A DNA stretch of 64,000 bases, taken from NCBI GenBank assembly GCA_965240325.2, contig OZ251228.1, positions 372,001 to 436,000 on the forward strand. The letters run 5' to 3'. Of this stretch, positions 44,410 through 55,592 are shown piece by piece. The notes under the pieces were generated by a model. It did no database searches, was not told where the DNA came from, and saw nothing but the letters and a program-made list of their open reading frames with translations. This stretch comes from Rebecca billardiae RCC1528 (Eukaryota; Haptophyta). How positions within the stretch are numbered: position 1 is the stretch's first letter; each line of letters starts with the position of its first letter. A program made the translations under genes and the position numbers.

Positions 44410-47400
44410 GGCGGCGGCGCCGCCGAGCACGGGCGCCAGCTGGTGGCTGTCGGCGTTGCTCGAGTCATTCGCGTTCGCGAGCGGGCTCGGCGGCGGCGGC
44501 GGCGGCGCGGCCGACACGCGTGCTTCCTCGGAGGACGAGGACGAGGAGGCGGAGGCGGAGGCGGAGGCGGAGGCGGAGGCGGAGGCGGGACCGCCGCCGG
44601 ACGCGGGCGCGGGCTTGGACGAGGTCGAGCTGTCCCTGGCCTTCGACACGTACGGCGCGGAGGGCGGCGCGGGGATCGACGTGGAGCAGGAGGCGGCGGC
44701 GCTGGACGTGCTGCACGAGGAGGACGAGGAGGAGGACGAGTCGGGCGAGGAGGAGGACGGCGGTGTCGACGCCGAACCGGACGGCGGCGCGGACGCACGA
44801 GCAGCGCCCGGCGGCGCGTCAGACGCGGCGGCCGCCGCCGCCGACGCCGCCGACGCCGACGCCGCGGCGCCGGCGGCGCGGCGCGGCGCGGCGGGCGCAG
44901 AGGGCGGGCGTTCCAAGGGGCGGCTCTCGCTTGCCCTCTGGCGCGGCCGCGGTGACGTGCTCCACTCGCTGCGCTCGCGCGTGCCGATGCCTCACGTCTT
45001 TGGCGTCGCCGCACAGTACGGCATGCGCCGCGCGGGCCGCGTGAGGCTTGTCGCCGTGCCGAGGCGGCTGCGGTTTGGCTCGCGCCGCGCCGCGTCGCTC
45101 GGCGGCGGCGGTGGGGCGGAGGACGCGGGCGAGGAGCCGGCGGAGACGCGGCTCCGCGCCATCGCGTGCGTGCGCACGCAGCGCGCCGCCTTCCAATACT
45201 TGCTGTGCGTCGAGCGGCGGCCGCTCGCGGCGGCGGGCGGCGGCGGCGGCAGTCCCGGCGGTGCCGGCGGCGCTGGCGGCGCTGGCGGCGTCGAGCGCGC
45301 ATGGGTGCCAGTCCGTTTCGTTCTCCTCTCCCTCTCGCGCATCTCCGCCGTGATCCGCCGGCTGCCCGCCGCCAAGGCCGCGTATGCCACGGCGCTGCGC
45401 CGCGACGACTTGTCGCACGCGCCACTGCGGCGCCAGCTGGACGCCGTGAACGCGGGGCTGGCGGCGGGGCTGGCGCGCGCGGAGCAGCGCGCGGCGGCAG
45501 CAGAGGAGGGCGGCGCCGCCGAGGCTGGCGAGACGGCCGTGCTCGCGCGCGAGCTCGGCGACTCCATCTCCAAGGCGCAGCTGCAGTTCCTCGCGCCGAG
45601 ATCCGATCTCGGCCGAGCGTTTGGCCTGCGCCGCGCGCGCCGGCGCCAGCTCGCAGAGTCTGAAGGACTCAAGGAGCAAAAACACGGGGGCGGCGGCGGG
45701 GCCGAGCCGGCGGCGAGCGGCGCGGCCGCGGCGGAGGCGGCGCGCGCCGAGGGCGGCGGTGGCGCGGAGCACGCGGGCGGCGGCGCGGATCCGCTGAGCG
45801 CCGGCGCCGCCAACCCAGCCGCCGGCTCCGCCGCCGCGCCGGATGTCGTCGGCGGCGGCGGCGCTGCGGCGGCGGCCGCGGCCGCGGGCGCCTGGCGGCC
45901 ATTGCTGGAGGGCCCCGTGGCGCGCGCTGAGTGGGAGGGCTACATGGTCGAGGAATGGGCGGTGCTCTCACGGTGGGCCCTCTTGTTCATCCACCGGCCG
46001 CGCCGCTCGCCCGGCGCGCGCGGCCAGCTGCGCCGGGGCGCCAAGGACGGCATCGCCATGCTGCAGTCGACGCTGGAGCGCTCGACGCGCCGCATGCCGC
46101 GCGCGCCGTGGCAGCCTCAGTGGACGGGCGCGGCCGCGGCCGCGGTGAGCGGCGGGCGCGCGCGGCTTGAGCAGGAGCAACGGTACCGCTCGCTGCGGCA
46201 GCTGCGGCGTGCGCGCGCGCTCGAGGTGCCGCTGGATGCCGTGCTGGGCGCGCGCGCGCTCAGCGCCGCCGAGTCCGAGCGCATCGTGCCCGGGCTGCAC
46301 TTCTTCTGCGTCGAAACTATTGGCAGGCGCCACTACGTTGCGACGCGCTCCGCGGCGTCATGCGCGCAGTGGGCCGCGGCACTCGCCGAGCGGCTGGCGC
46401 GCGTGCGCGCGCTGCGCGGCGGCGGCGAGCCGAGCTTCAGGCTGCTGATGCCAGCGTGCCTCGCGCTCTCCGCTCCCCAGTACCGCCCGCCCTCGCGGCT
46501 GCTGCTCAATCAGAAGGCGCTCGTCTGGCGGTGCGCGCGCGCTCACGGCCGCGCGCCGCGCCGCGCGCGCCGAGTGCCGTGTGTCGCGCGCGCCGCGCGC
46601 CGCGTGCGCGCTGGGCGGTGCGCGTGCGCGCCACGCAGCGCGCGCTTCGCACCCACCGCCGCCCGCGCCGCCCGCGCCGCCCGCGCCGCGCCCGCGCCGC
46701 GCTGCGCGCAGCCACCCGTACGGCCCTGCGCCGTCGGAGGAGGCGGTGGCGGCGGCGGCGGGCGCTGACCCTCCGCCCGCAAGCCCAGGCGCTGGCGCTC
46801 GCGTGCTCGCGGCACTGTCGGGCAGTGGCCCCAAGCCGCAGGCGGCGGCGCCGAGCGCGCGGCCCGGCCCGCCGCCGCCCGTGCTGTCACTCGCGCGCCC
46901 GCCCCCCGTCGACGTGCACGCGCACTCCGCCGCGCTGCTCGCCGCGGGGCTTGACCTCCTCAGCCGGTACCGCGCGCCTCACGCGCCCGACGCCGCCGCG
47001 CCGAGCACGCCTCGGCTGCCGTCCATCGTGTCGCAGCTCGCGGCCTTCCACGACGCGGCGGCCATGCTGAAAGTGTGCTCGCTCGCGCAGCTGAGCGCCG
47101 CAGAGCTGGTCGCCACCTCCCTCAACCTGTACCACGCGCTGGTCGTGCACAGGTGCGGCGCGCGGGGCTGCGCGCGCGCGGCGGAGAGTGGCGGTGCCGC
47201 CCCTTGCACTGCAGCCGCGCGCTGTGCGCCGCGCCGCGCGCGCGCGCTCGCGCCGTGCTCGCGGCGGGCGGGCGGGCCGCCCCCACTCTCGCGCTGCAGC
47301 CACGCCCGCGCCGCCCCCGCGCGCGCGTGCGTGCACCCTTCCGCCCGCGCGCGCGCGCGCTCGTGACGGCCGCCCCCCTCGCCGCCACCCCGCCGCGCGC

Positions 47401-48374
47401 CCCACACCCTACTCGCCCCCCGCGCACTCTCACGACGCTTCTGCCGCGCTCGCAACGCGCCCCACTAACGCACCCTAACCCTAACCCTAACCCTAACCCC
47501 CACTAACGCACCCGCCACGCGCAGGCTGGTGATGCTGGGCCCCCCGCGCTCGCTGCGAGAGTTCACCGCGATGCAGCGCAACACGTCATACGAGCTGGGC
47601 GGCGAGGTGCTGTGCCCGCTCGAGATCGACCAGCTGCTGCTGCGCGGGCGCGGCGGGCGCGGCGCGTGGGGCCTCGGCGGAGCGGCCACGCCAGGCCGAG
47701 AGGGCGCGCGCGGCAGGCCGCAGGGCGGGTCGCCGGCCGGCGCCGCCGCGCCCGCGACCGCAGACGTCCGAATCTCCCTCGCCCTCAACACGGGCTCGCG
47801 CTCGTGCCTCCCCGCCGTGCCCATCTTCGACGCGCGCACGCTCGACCGCCAGCTTGGCGCGTACGCTCAGGCGGTGCTGGCTAGCTCTGTGCAGATTCTG
47901 CCCGACGTTGCGCAGAGCAGCGCGCCTCTCGGCAGCAGCGTCGTGCCGGGCGTCGCTGTGGGCGCGGCCGCGCTCGGCGCCGAGCGCGGCGGCGCCCACT
48001 CAGCCCTTGTCGTCCTGCCCAAGGTGGTCGAGTGGTACGCCGCCGACTTCGCCGCGGCGGGCGGCGCGAGCGCGGGTGGTGGCGGCGGCGCCACCGCCGC
48101 GCCCAGCGTGACCACCGCCGCCGCGGCCGGCACCGCTGCCGCCTCGGCCGCCGCGACGGCTGCGGGCGCCGCCGGCGCGGCGGCCGACTCGTCAGCGCAC
48201 CGCGAGCGGGACGTACTCGCGGGCGTGGTCCCGCTGATGCCGAGCGCGATGGCGGCCGAGCTGCGCCAGCTCGCGAAGGGCGGGAACCCTGTCGGCGTGC
48301 GCTTCGCGCCGCACGACTTTGTGTGCCACGCGACGCTCACGCGCTGGCATGACCCGTCGTCGCTCTCCGCCTGA
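41681..48374 (+). CDS. Giant DUF1769 / PH-like / DUF547-like multidomain protein (three exons)
   Basis: Exons 41681-46530, 46712-47152, 47525-48374 (introns of 181 and 372 bp) give 2046 residues. The N-terminal ~400 residues are Ser/Pro/Ala-rich and probably disordered. About 478-690 resemble DUF1769: SRFEIQLRGRFPR, LWLGVELEEPLSLGFLTRG, ELPHLAVPFSALRTVVTP and SSFLDPHTWTM. A long Ala/Gly/Glu region follows. A PH-like segment lies at about 1405-1585 (WEGYMVEEWAVLSRWALLFI, HFFCVETIGRRHYVATRSA, WAAALAERL). The C-terminus from about 1730 resembles DUF547: LVATSLNLYHALVVHRLVML, NTSYELGGEVLCPLEIDQLL, RISLALNTGSRSCLP and VVLPKVVEWYAADF. Function unknown; lipid or membrane association is inferred from PH. 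A second ATG at 41720 is possible. Confidence 0.75.
47473..47496. repeat. Interstitial telomere-type repeat (CCCTAA)4 in intron
   Basis: Four perfect CCCTAA units, flanked by CCCACTAACGCAC on both sides as degenerate variants, inside intron 2 of the DUF1769/DUF547-like gene. The gene continues on both sides, so this is not a chromosome end. Confidence 0.9.
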
Positions 48375-48509
48375 CCTTACTTCTTACCGTAGCTGTCCGT
48401 AGCAGCAGTCATGCAGCTGCACTTCCGGGGCACGCTGACGAGGCCTCTCAGTCTCATCGTACTACTCGTGAACTCTCCGTCTCTGGAGTCCCGTGGCGGT
48501 CACTATAAA

Positions 48510-50910
48510 TAGGGGGTCCATGACAGCAGCCCACTGATTTGTGATTTTCGACAACTATATGCGATTTAGGTGTCTGACGAGCGAGGCGCTTGCGAAGGCA
48601 CCCACAAATATGTCCCGGAACCCAGCCCAGCCGTCAGAAGCACGCAAAACCGACTCCGCGTGCCGTCACGCGGTCGTGCGCGCGCGCCAGCTGCGCCACT
48701 GTGTCACATACAGATTCAGCCAAACGTCAACGACTTGTTATGGCGGCTAAATGACGGTATGTCGTCGAACATACTTATTCATAACCGTTGCAACCCGCCC
48801 AAATAAAATTACGGTGGAATTGCTGATTTTTAGAAGGCACGATGAGTGCGCGTAGAGGGCGAGGAAAAACTACTCCAAGATCGAGCATGTTACCCATTTA
48901 ATTAGAGACACGTACCCGTATATATGCGCATGTCTACCCGTTTATTATATAAAGCGGGTGCGTTTTAAATATATATTCAGGGTGCTGTCAATATGGGGGT
49001 ACCTTGTTCACTATTCGTGCCGGGTCATCCGAATAGGCCGCGCCGCCGCGCGGAGACCGCGGGCTCATGCCACTCGAACCGTGCCGCAGCAGGCCCGGAC
49101 GGACCTGATGCGGGCGGCGGGCTGCGTGCCGAAGCACACTACCAAGCCCACCTCTGAGCATGCCACCATCCCCATAGTCGTGAGAGAGTCCTCCGCCATC
49201 GAGGCTTGCGTGCGCAGACTAGCAGTCGCCGCCGCCGAGCTTGCCGCGGTCCGTTCGGCGACTTCCGTGCCCGTGCTCTGTGTCACCGGCGTCGTCGCCG
49301 TTCGTCGTACCCTAGCCCACGCGAGGGCGTCACCGGTCCACCAGTACTGCGGCGGACTGCGCGCGCTTCGCCGCGCGCTCGCCCTCGAGCTCCGGCGCTC
49401 TCCTCTCGCGCTCGAACTCGGCGCAGTCGGCAGCCATGGCAGCCCGCTCGGCCGCAGCTCGATCTGTGCCCCCGCGCGCGCTGCGCTCGGTTGCGTTGGC
49501 GCGCAAGCTGGCGCGCGCAGCGTCGGCGACGGCGCGCGCGATCGCCTTGCGCGACGAGTTCAGCTCCACCTGCTGCTCCGTCAGGCGCACCTGCTGCTCC
49601 AAGATGATCGCGTGCTCAGCAGGAGTCACGCGCTGCTCGTGCAGCTGCACCTGCACGCGGCCTGCTGCGGACGCGCGCGGCGCGCTGGCGTCGGGGGGCG
49701 AGTAGAGGTCGCGGAAGGGGCAGCTGTCGTCGCCGGCGCCCAGCGACGTGTCGTCGACATCCAGCTCCGCCTTCCTCTCCGCCGCCGACGCGCCCTGCTT
49801 CCGGCTCAGGATGCGCTCCATGTCCTCGTGCTTGCCCTTCCACCACCTGTGCACGGTCATCAGCCAGATGCCGATCACCTCGAGCCGCGGCGAGTCGTGG
49901 CGCAACGAGATGCCGAGCGCATCCACGCAGACGAGCGTGAGCGCCTTGGGCTTCTTCGTCCGACCGTCGCGCGCGGTCTGGGCGCACGCAGGGGTGAACA
50001 CTCTGACCAACGGCTTGTGCTTCTTCAAGTTCTCAAGCATGAGCTCCACGAGACCACGAGCGTGCGGAGGAGGTCGAGGAGCATGAAGTCGAGCACCGAT
50101 GCGTACCGCGGGCGAGTGCCGGCCACGCGCCAGCTGGTCGAAGGCTGTAGCACGTGGATGGCGCGCGCCGCCACCGCCGTCTCCTCGAGCTGCTGCGCGC
50201 TGACGTTGACGTCAGGCCGTAGCTCGGGCCTGCACGGTTGCTCACAGTCGAGGCCGTCCGCGGAGGAGGCGAGCCCCTCGGCGGTGCCGGCAGGGACCTC
50301 GGGCGGGTCGCACACACCCATGGGCACGCGTGCATCATCATCTGCCGCGCCCTGGACCTCGTCATGCCCGGCACAGCGGTCCGCAAGTTGGTCGGCGGCA
50401 GCTGGCCCTTGCGGCAGAGGCGTCGCGGGCACGTCCGAGGGCGAGATGGCAGCGACGGGTGGGGAAGGAGACAGTGTCCAGTCGTTGTCGATGCCCATCC
50501 CACCATATTGCGCATGTTCGTCTCCGTATTGCTCTCCTGCACGTGCTCCCAGGACGCGCTCCTTGGTCGCGAGCAGCACACGTCGAGCACGCAGATTCAA
50601 ATGATGAAGCACGAGCGTCGTTTGGCCAGCGACTCCCAACGAGAGCCCGGTCCACACGAACCGTGGCTACGTGTCCGTGTCCACCGAGTCGCTCGGCGAG
50701 GCGCCTGCGCCGATGTGGGCGCGCCCAATGGCGAGCGGACGGCCGTCGACGAGGGCCATCAGCCTTGCCGACCCCGTTCAGAGCTCCGCTCCCGCGCCGG
50801 GCCGAGCCGAGCGCGGATTTGGAATCTGCCGATCGCGAAAACACGCCGAACAAGTTCTGAAAAGGAAAAGAAAAGAAATCAAAACTCGATTTAATCAGAT
50901 GGACCCCCTA
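48510..50910. mobile_element. hAT-like element, internally deleted copy (2.4 kb)
   Basis: The termini TAGGGGGTCCAT and ATGGACCCCCTA are identical to those at 7708-11583. It is flanked by a 7-bp direct duplication CTATAAA (48503-48509 and 50911-50917). Homology to the long copy runs from the left end to about 50893, then jumps straight to the last ~15 bp, so the 1.5 kb with transposase-like remnants is absent. It would be non-autonomous. It lies 135 bp downstream of the DUF547-like stop codon. Confidence 0.8.
49330..50657 (-). pseudogene. Frameshifted copy of the element-encoded coiled-coil protein
   Basis: Same protein as at 8532-9851, ending at the same point. Compared with the first copy there is a net +8-bp change near 50041-50070 (around CCACGAGACCACGAG), which shifts the frame. 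The N-terminal part (50657 to about 50040) and C-terminal part (about 50049-49330) are therefore in different frames. Substitutions elsewhere are scattered, and both parts otherwise remain open. Confidence 0.6.
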
Positions 50911-50932
50911 CTATAAAGTCGTATATATATAT

Positions 50933-51684
50933 GTCTAGCCGTCGTCCTCGTGAACGCCGACGCCAACTGCTGGCCGAAGGTGGGCACGCCGCCTGGCATG
51001 TCGATGCCGAGGCGGCTGCGTGTGTTCCTACTCAGTGGGATTTACGTGTCCTCATGCCTTGGCGAGCGGCAGCAGATGCGGTGGGCATGCCGCTCGCCGT
51101 CGACGAGACGCGGTGCGTGACGTCGACGAGACGCGGTGCGTGAGTGATCCCGCGCGGACGTCCGCTGACGGAAGGCTGAGCGCCTGCGGACTCGTCGACT
51201 GAACCTCCACCTGACCGCCCGGGAGCAGCACTGCTGGGGACCTAACCTGAAAAACCCAATCGTGTTGGGAGGCAGGGGGTCACATGAGCCCTAAGTGCAG
51301 CGCCGCAAGACCGGGCGGCCGGACGGCGGGTGTTGTGATCCCGCCGCCCGAGCACCAGACCAACGGGCCCTGGGTGGGCGGGTTGCCGAAAGATGTTGGT
51401 CGGTGCACGCGACGCGCCACCCGCGTGCGAGCCGCCGCCGCCGGCGACGCAGGACGAGCTTGGCTGGAGCCATCTCGCACGCCGCGCCTGGCGAAGCAGG
51501 CGGCAGAGGCCGGCGCCGGAAATCGATCTCCTGGGCGGCAGAACAACCCGGACAGACTGTTTGTCCGGGAGCAGCGCCCTTTGAGGCGATGGTCTGGTAG
51601 AGGGCGATGTGGCTGATGAGCGGCGCTGGCGCCCGGCGTTCTTGTCGTCCTCTTAGACAATCAGTTATTGTACCAATAACCCCA
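50933..51684. repeat. Cassette repeat unit 1 (conserved ends, core 1)
   Basis: Left block A (50933-51152) begins GTCTAGCCGTC. The core (51153-51381) is unlike unit 2. Right block B (51382-51684, 303 bp) ends with a perfect hairpin GTTATTG-TAC-CAATAAC followed by CCCCA. A contains an extra 22-bp duplication (GTCGACGAGACGCGG...) compared with unit 2. No terminal inverted repeats. No domain in the open frames. Confidence 0.65.
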
Positions 51685-52701
51685 CGTCTAGCCGTCCTCG
51701 TGAACGCCGACGCCAACTGCTGGCCGAAGGTGGGCACGCCGCCTGGCATGTCGATGCCGAGGCGGCTGCGTGTGTTCCTACTCAGTGGGATTTACGTGTC
51801 CTCATGCCTTGGCGAGCGGCAGCAGATGCGGTGGGCATGCCGCTCGCCGTCGACGAGACGCGGTGCGTGAGTGATCCCGTTTCATGGTGTGTTGGGGAGC
51901 ACCGCGTGGAGGAGAATCCCATTGAGTGATGGGAAGGAAAGGGGGCAAGGCACGTGTGAGTCGCGCACGCACGAGGGCCGGCCAGCGGGGGCTGGGCAGG
52001 TGGGGCAGTGCGAGTGAGACGGAACCCGAATAGGAGAGATAGCAGGCAGCCGGCCCCGAGGCGCGGCGCTGCGGAAGCAGGAGAAGGCTAGACGGCCTTT
52101 GCGGATGCTGTGAATGGCCCGCGGGTGCGCACGGGGCCCGGCGCGCGGTGTGCCGCCAGCGGTCCTTGTGTAGGAGCCGGCTGGCGTTGGCACCGGGGCG
52201 ATCCCGAGGCAGGGCGGGAGAGATGGAGCAGCGATCCGCGTGGGGGCGCACCCACGGAGGAGGAGGCATGTGGCGAAGAGGGAACGGTGCGATCGGGGCG
52301 GGTGCGGAAGAGCCACAGGGTGCGCACGCACACAGAGAGAGAAGAGGCGGTGGCCCGAAGCGCGAGGGGGCGCGATGCGGAGCGTTGCTTACCGCCGAGT
52401 TGCCGAAAGATGTTGGTCGGTGCACGCGACGCGCCACCCGCGTGCGAGCCGCCGCCGCCGGCGACGCAGGACGAGCTTGGCTGGAGCCATCTCGCACGCC
52501 GCGCCTGGCGAAGCAGGCGGCAGAGGCCGGCGCCGGAAATCGATCTCCTGGGCGGCAGAACAACCCGGACAGACTGTTTGTCCGGGAGCAGCGCCCTTTG
52601 AGGCGATGGTCTGGTAGAGGGCGATGTGGCTGATGAGCGGCGCTGGCGCCCGGCGTTCTTGTCGTCCTCTTAGACAATCAGTTATTGTACCAATAACCCC
52701 A
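51685..52701. repeat. Cassette repeat unit 2 (same ends, different core)
   Basis: It joins unit 1 directly. Block A' (51686-51879) is nearly identical to A up to GTGAGTGATCCCG, then the core (51880-52398, ~519 bp) is unrelated to the 229-bp core of unit 1. Block B' (52399-52701) appears identical to B over 303 bp by eye. Boundaries are sharp at GATCCCG and GTTGCCGAAAG. Confidence 0.65.
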
Positions 52702-52734
52702 CACATATACCTCACCCTCAAGAAGATCGCCAAG

Positions 52735-53034
52735 ATGGGGCGGGACACGTGGCGCGCGCGCCTCAGCGCGCCCTCGCGCCCCGCCGCCGAGCGCGCGCTG
52801 CTCGGCACCATGCGGCGCGAGCTGGGCATGCGCTGCCTGCGTGGCCAGGCCAAGATGCTCATCGCCCGCGCGCGCATGGCGCACGTGCGCCCGGGGGCAC
52901 GCGCCCGCGGGGGCGCTGCATACGACGACTACTTCGAGACGACGGCTGACGACGCGTGGCACCGCGACCACCGCGGTGGCGCGTGCGCGTCGACGCCAGA
53001 CGGTGCGTCGAGCTTCCGCTCGGCGATGGAGTGA
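52735..53034 (+). CDS. Short basic hypothetical protein or exon fragment
   Basis: The open frame begins immediately after the B' block. ATG at 52735 gives 99 residues: MGRDTWRARLSAP, then RALLGTMRRELGMRCLRGQA, ARARMAHVRPG and AAYDDYFETTADDAWHRDH. In-frame sequence before the ATG (LTLKKIAK) also reads like protein, so this may be the last exon of a gene displaced by the cassette repeats. No family recognised. It is Arg-rich, so a chance frame cannot be excluded. Confidence 0.35.
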   Translation: MGRDTWRARLSAPSRPAAERALLGTMRRELGMRCLRGQAKMLIARARMAHVRPGARARGGAAYDDYFETTADDAWHRDHRGGACASTPDGASSFRSAME

Positions 53035-53153
53035 TGGGCGACTATGAGGGGGGGGACGACGGCGAGGAGCGCTGATCCTGGTGTTTGTCTCTGCTGCTCG
53101 ATCTGCTGCTACAGCTTGCTGACTCTGACGCCTGCCCGTTGCATACCACGTCG

Positions 53154-53211
<58 letters not shown>

Positions 53212-53280
53212 CTCGTCGTCTCAGCATATATATATATATATATATCATATTATTATAATATATATATATTATAATAAATA
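53154..53280. repeat. (TA)n tracts
   Basis: Two TA dinucleotide runs (about 53154-53209 and 53224-53243) with an AT-rich palindromic patch to 53278. The preceding 60 bp is distantly related to the 7542-type short repeat. Confidence 0.85.
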
Positions 53281-54176
53281 ACGACTACGACGGTGCAGTG
53301 GACGAAGCGCACTCTGCGCACTCCCTGGACGACGCCGCAGCGCCAGCCGCCGCCAGCCAGCCAGCTGGCTCGAGCGGCAGGCGCGTACGCGACCGCTCGG
53401 GGAGCACGGGGGCAGGCTCGACCAGCTGCTACCAGCGGCTGAGACTGCCATCAGCTGACATCCGGACCTGCACCATCGCCCTCGCTCGGGGCACAGCAGG
53501 GCCATGCGAGCCGCGCAGCGCACGGGTGGATCGCGCTCCAGCAGCTCAAGGCCGCGCTCAAGCTTTACGATAATACGATCGCGGTGCAGGCTATGCTCTG
53601 CCACCAACGCCGACTTCGTGTCCGGACGATCGGGCACTGCCGCCGACGAATCACTAATCAGGACTGCAGGAGAGTGGACGGACCCGCGTCGAGTCCTACC
53701 TGTGTCGTTATTAAATCATATAGAATGCTGGGTATAGTCCGCCGGGACTAATAATTAACATTCATCATCAATTTCATCGTCAATTTATTTCATGCGCGCA
53801 GATCTATCATCCGAATACGTACGGGATTATTCATATATTTATAATTGATTCTGATCGATCGATTTGATCCGGCCGATTGCCGCGTGATTGCGGTCATGAT
53901 GCACGCAGCAGTGACCCGAAGGGACCGCGGGAAAGGCCCCGCACAAGGACATATAACGACTAACGTGCCCTCCCCAGCCACCGCAGGCGTCTGCAGCCGG
54001 TCCCTACACGATCCTGCCGACCGACCCAGACGATGACGATGTCGATGTCCGAAAGGACCGCCGGACGGCGCAGTCGATAACGATTTCGATGATGCCAGGT
54101 GTAGAGGCCACTCCCAGGCCTCGCCCCGCGCGCCGCAGACACGTCTATGCGCCCGGCGCGCAGAGAGTGCGCACTT
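53281..54176. other. Intergenic with degenerate coding-like and repeat ends
   Basis: A stretch near 53520-53600 reads HGWIALQQLKAALKLYDNTI in one frame, suggesting a decayed gene. At 53690-53735 the sequence TGTGTCGTTATTAAATCATA resembles the end of the insert in the Copia remnant (near 29110). The rest (53740-53960) is AT-rich. No intact gene. Confidence 0.4.
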
Positions 54177-55592
54177 TCACTTGCGTGCACGCGGCGGCGT
54201 CGCGGGCCTCGAGCCGGCGAAGCGAGGCTGCGCAGCCAAGCACGCGTGGGCGCACGCGGGTGGCGGGCGGGCGTGTGAGCAAGAGCGGCGCAGCAGGTCG
54301 GGCAGCGCGCGCTGCGGCGGCCGTGCGCACCTTCTTGTCCACGGGCTTGAGCACCTGGAAGGAGCACATCAGGTTCTCGTCCACGCTCATCATCGCGCCG
54401 CAGTTGTCGAACTCGCCGCAGTAGTTGGGCGCCGAGAAGACGGTCACGAGCTGGCGCCCCGCGAAGAACTCGTAGCCGTCCTCGACGACCTGGTGTGCGC
54501 GCACAATCAGGTCGAAGTCGTTCTTTTGCAAAAACTTGGCGACCACGTCGGGCCCGAATGTGTACGAGACCCCGCGGTCGTTCTCGGACCAGCCGTTCGC
54601 ATCCTTGTCCGGGTCGGACCAGAGGATGTCGCACAGAAGGCCTGCGCGGCGGCACACACACGGCGGGCCCGGACGCGCGTGAGTGTCCGCCCCGCGCGGC
54701 GCTGCGCAGGCGCCTCGCGGGGCGCGCGGCGCGCACCCGTGTCGGGCACGTCGGTGGGGCGCAGGATCTTGTTGATCTGCGACGTGTTGACGAGATCAGG
54801 CGAGAGGCCGCCGTGGATGCAGAAGATCTTCTCGTCCACGACCGCCGCGAGCGGGAAGACGTTGAACACGTCCTGGAACTGCGGCCGGTGGGGCGAGCGG
54901 GCGGGCGAGGCGTGCGCGGCAGGGCGTGTGAGTGCGTGTGCGGCGCGTCTCGAGCGGCGTGCGAGCGCGCAGCGACGCGCGGGCGGCGGCGCGTGGCGGC
55001 CGGGGGCGACCCCCACGCGCCCGCGCACCTTCTTCCACAGCTTGACGCTGTAGCGGCGCTTGCACTCGTCGTAGAAGCCGTAGATGCGGTTGATGGCCGC
55101 GCACTCGTGGTTCCCGCGGATCATGAAGAAGTTCTCGGGGTACTTGATCTTGTACGCGAGGAGCAGGCAGATGCATTCGAGACCGTTGCTGCCACGGTCG
55201 ACGTAGTCGCTGCGCGGGGCGCGGGGCGCGCGGCGAGCGGCGACGCACGAGGCACGTGAGGCGCGGCCGCCCCGCGCGGCGGCCGCTCGCGAGCGCCGGC
55301 CGCGGCCGCGGCGCCGGCGCGCTCACCCCAAGAAGAGGTAGTTGGCCTCGGGCGGGAAGCCCTTGAACTCAAACAATCGTAGCAGATCCGTGTACTGCGC
55401 GTGGATATCGCCCACGATCTGCAGCGGCGCCTCGAGGTCGAGCAGGTTGGGCTGGTTGATAAAGATCTCGCGGCTCGACGTGCAGAGGTACGTGATCTCC
55501 GCCTCGGTGAGCTGCACGTTCGTGCCGGGCCGCCTGTTCTTCACGGCCAGCAGCTTCTCAAGAATCGCATCCACGTCTGGGGTACCCGCCAT
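54177..55592 (-). CDS. PP1: Serine/threonine protein phosphatase PP1 catalytic subunit (five exons)
   Basis: Type 1 metallophosphatase; with targeting subunits it dephosphorylates many nuclear and cytoplasmic proteins. Exons 55592-55327, 55209-55029, 54878-54737, 54641-54331, 54227-54177 give 316 residues. Metal and catalytic motifs are all present: GDIHAQ (the usual GDIHGQ has G to A), [12 protein letters not shown] (restored by splicing), [63 protein letters not shown] and [20 protein letters not shown]. The last exon encodes only 16 residues, [16 protein letters not shown], the conserved C-terminal RPxTPPR motif that CDKs phosphorylate in animals. Close in length to other PP1 enzymes. Confidence 0.95.

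Noticed and set aside
47473-47496. Possible chromosome end
   Set aside because: Only four units, and coding exons of the same gene continue on both sides.
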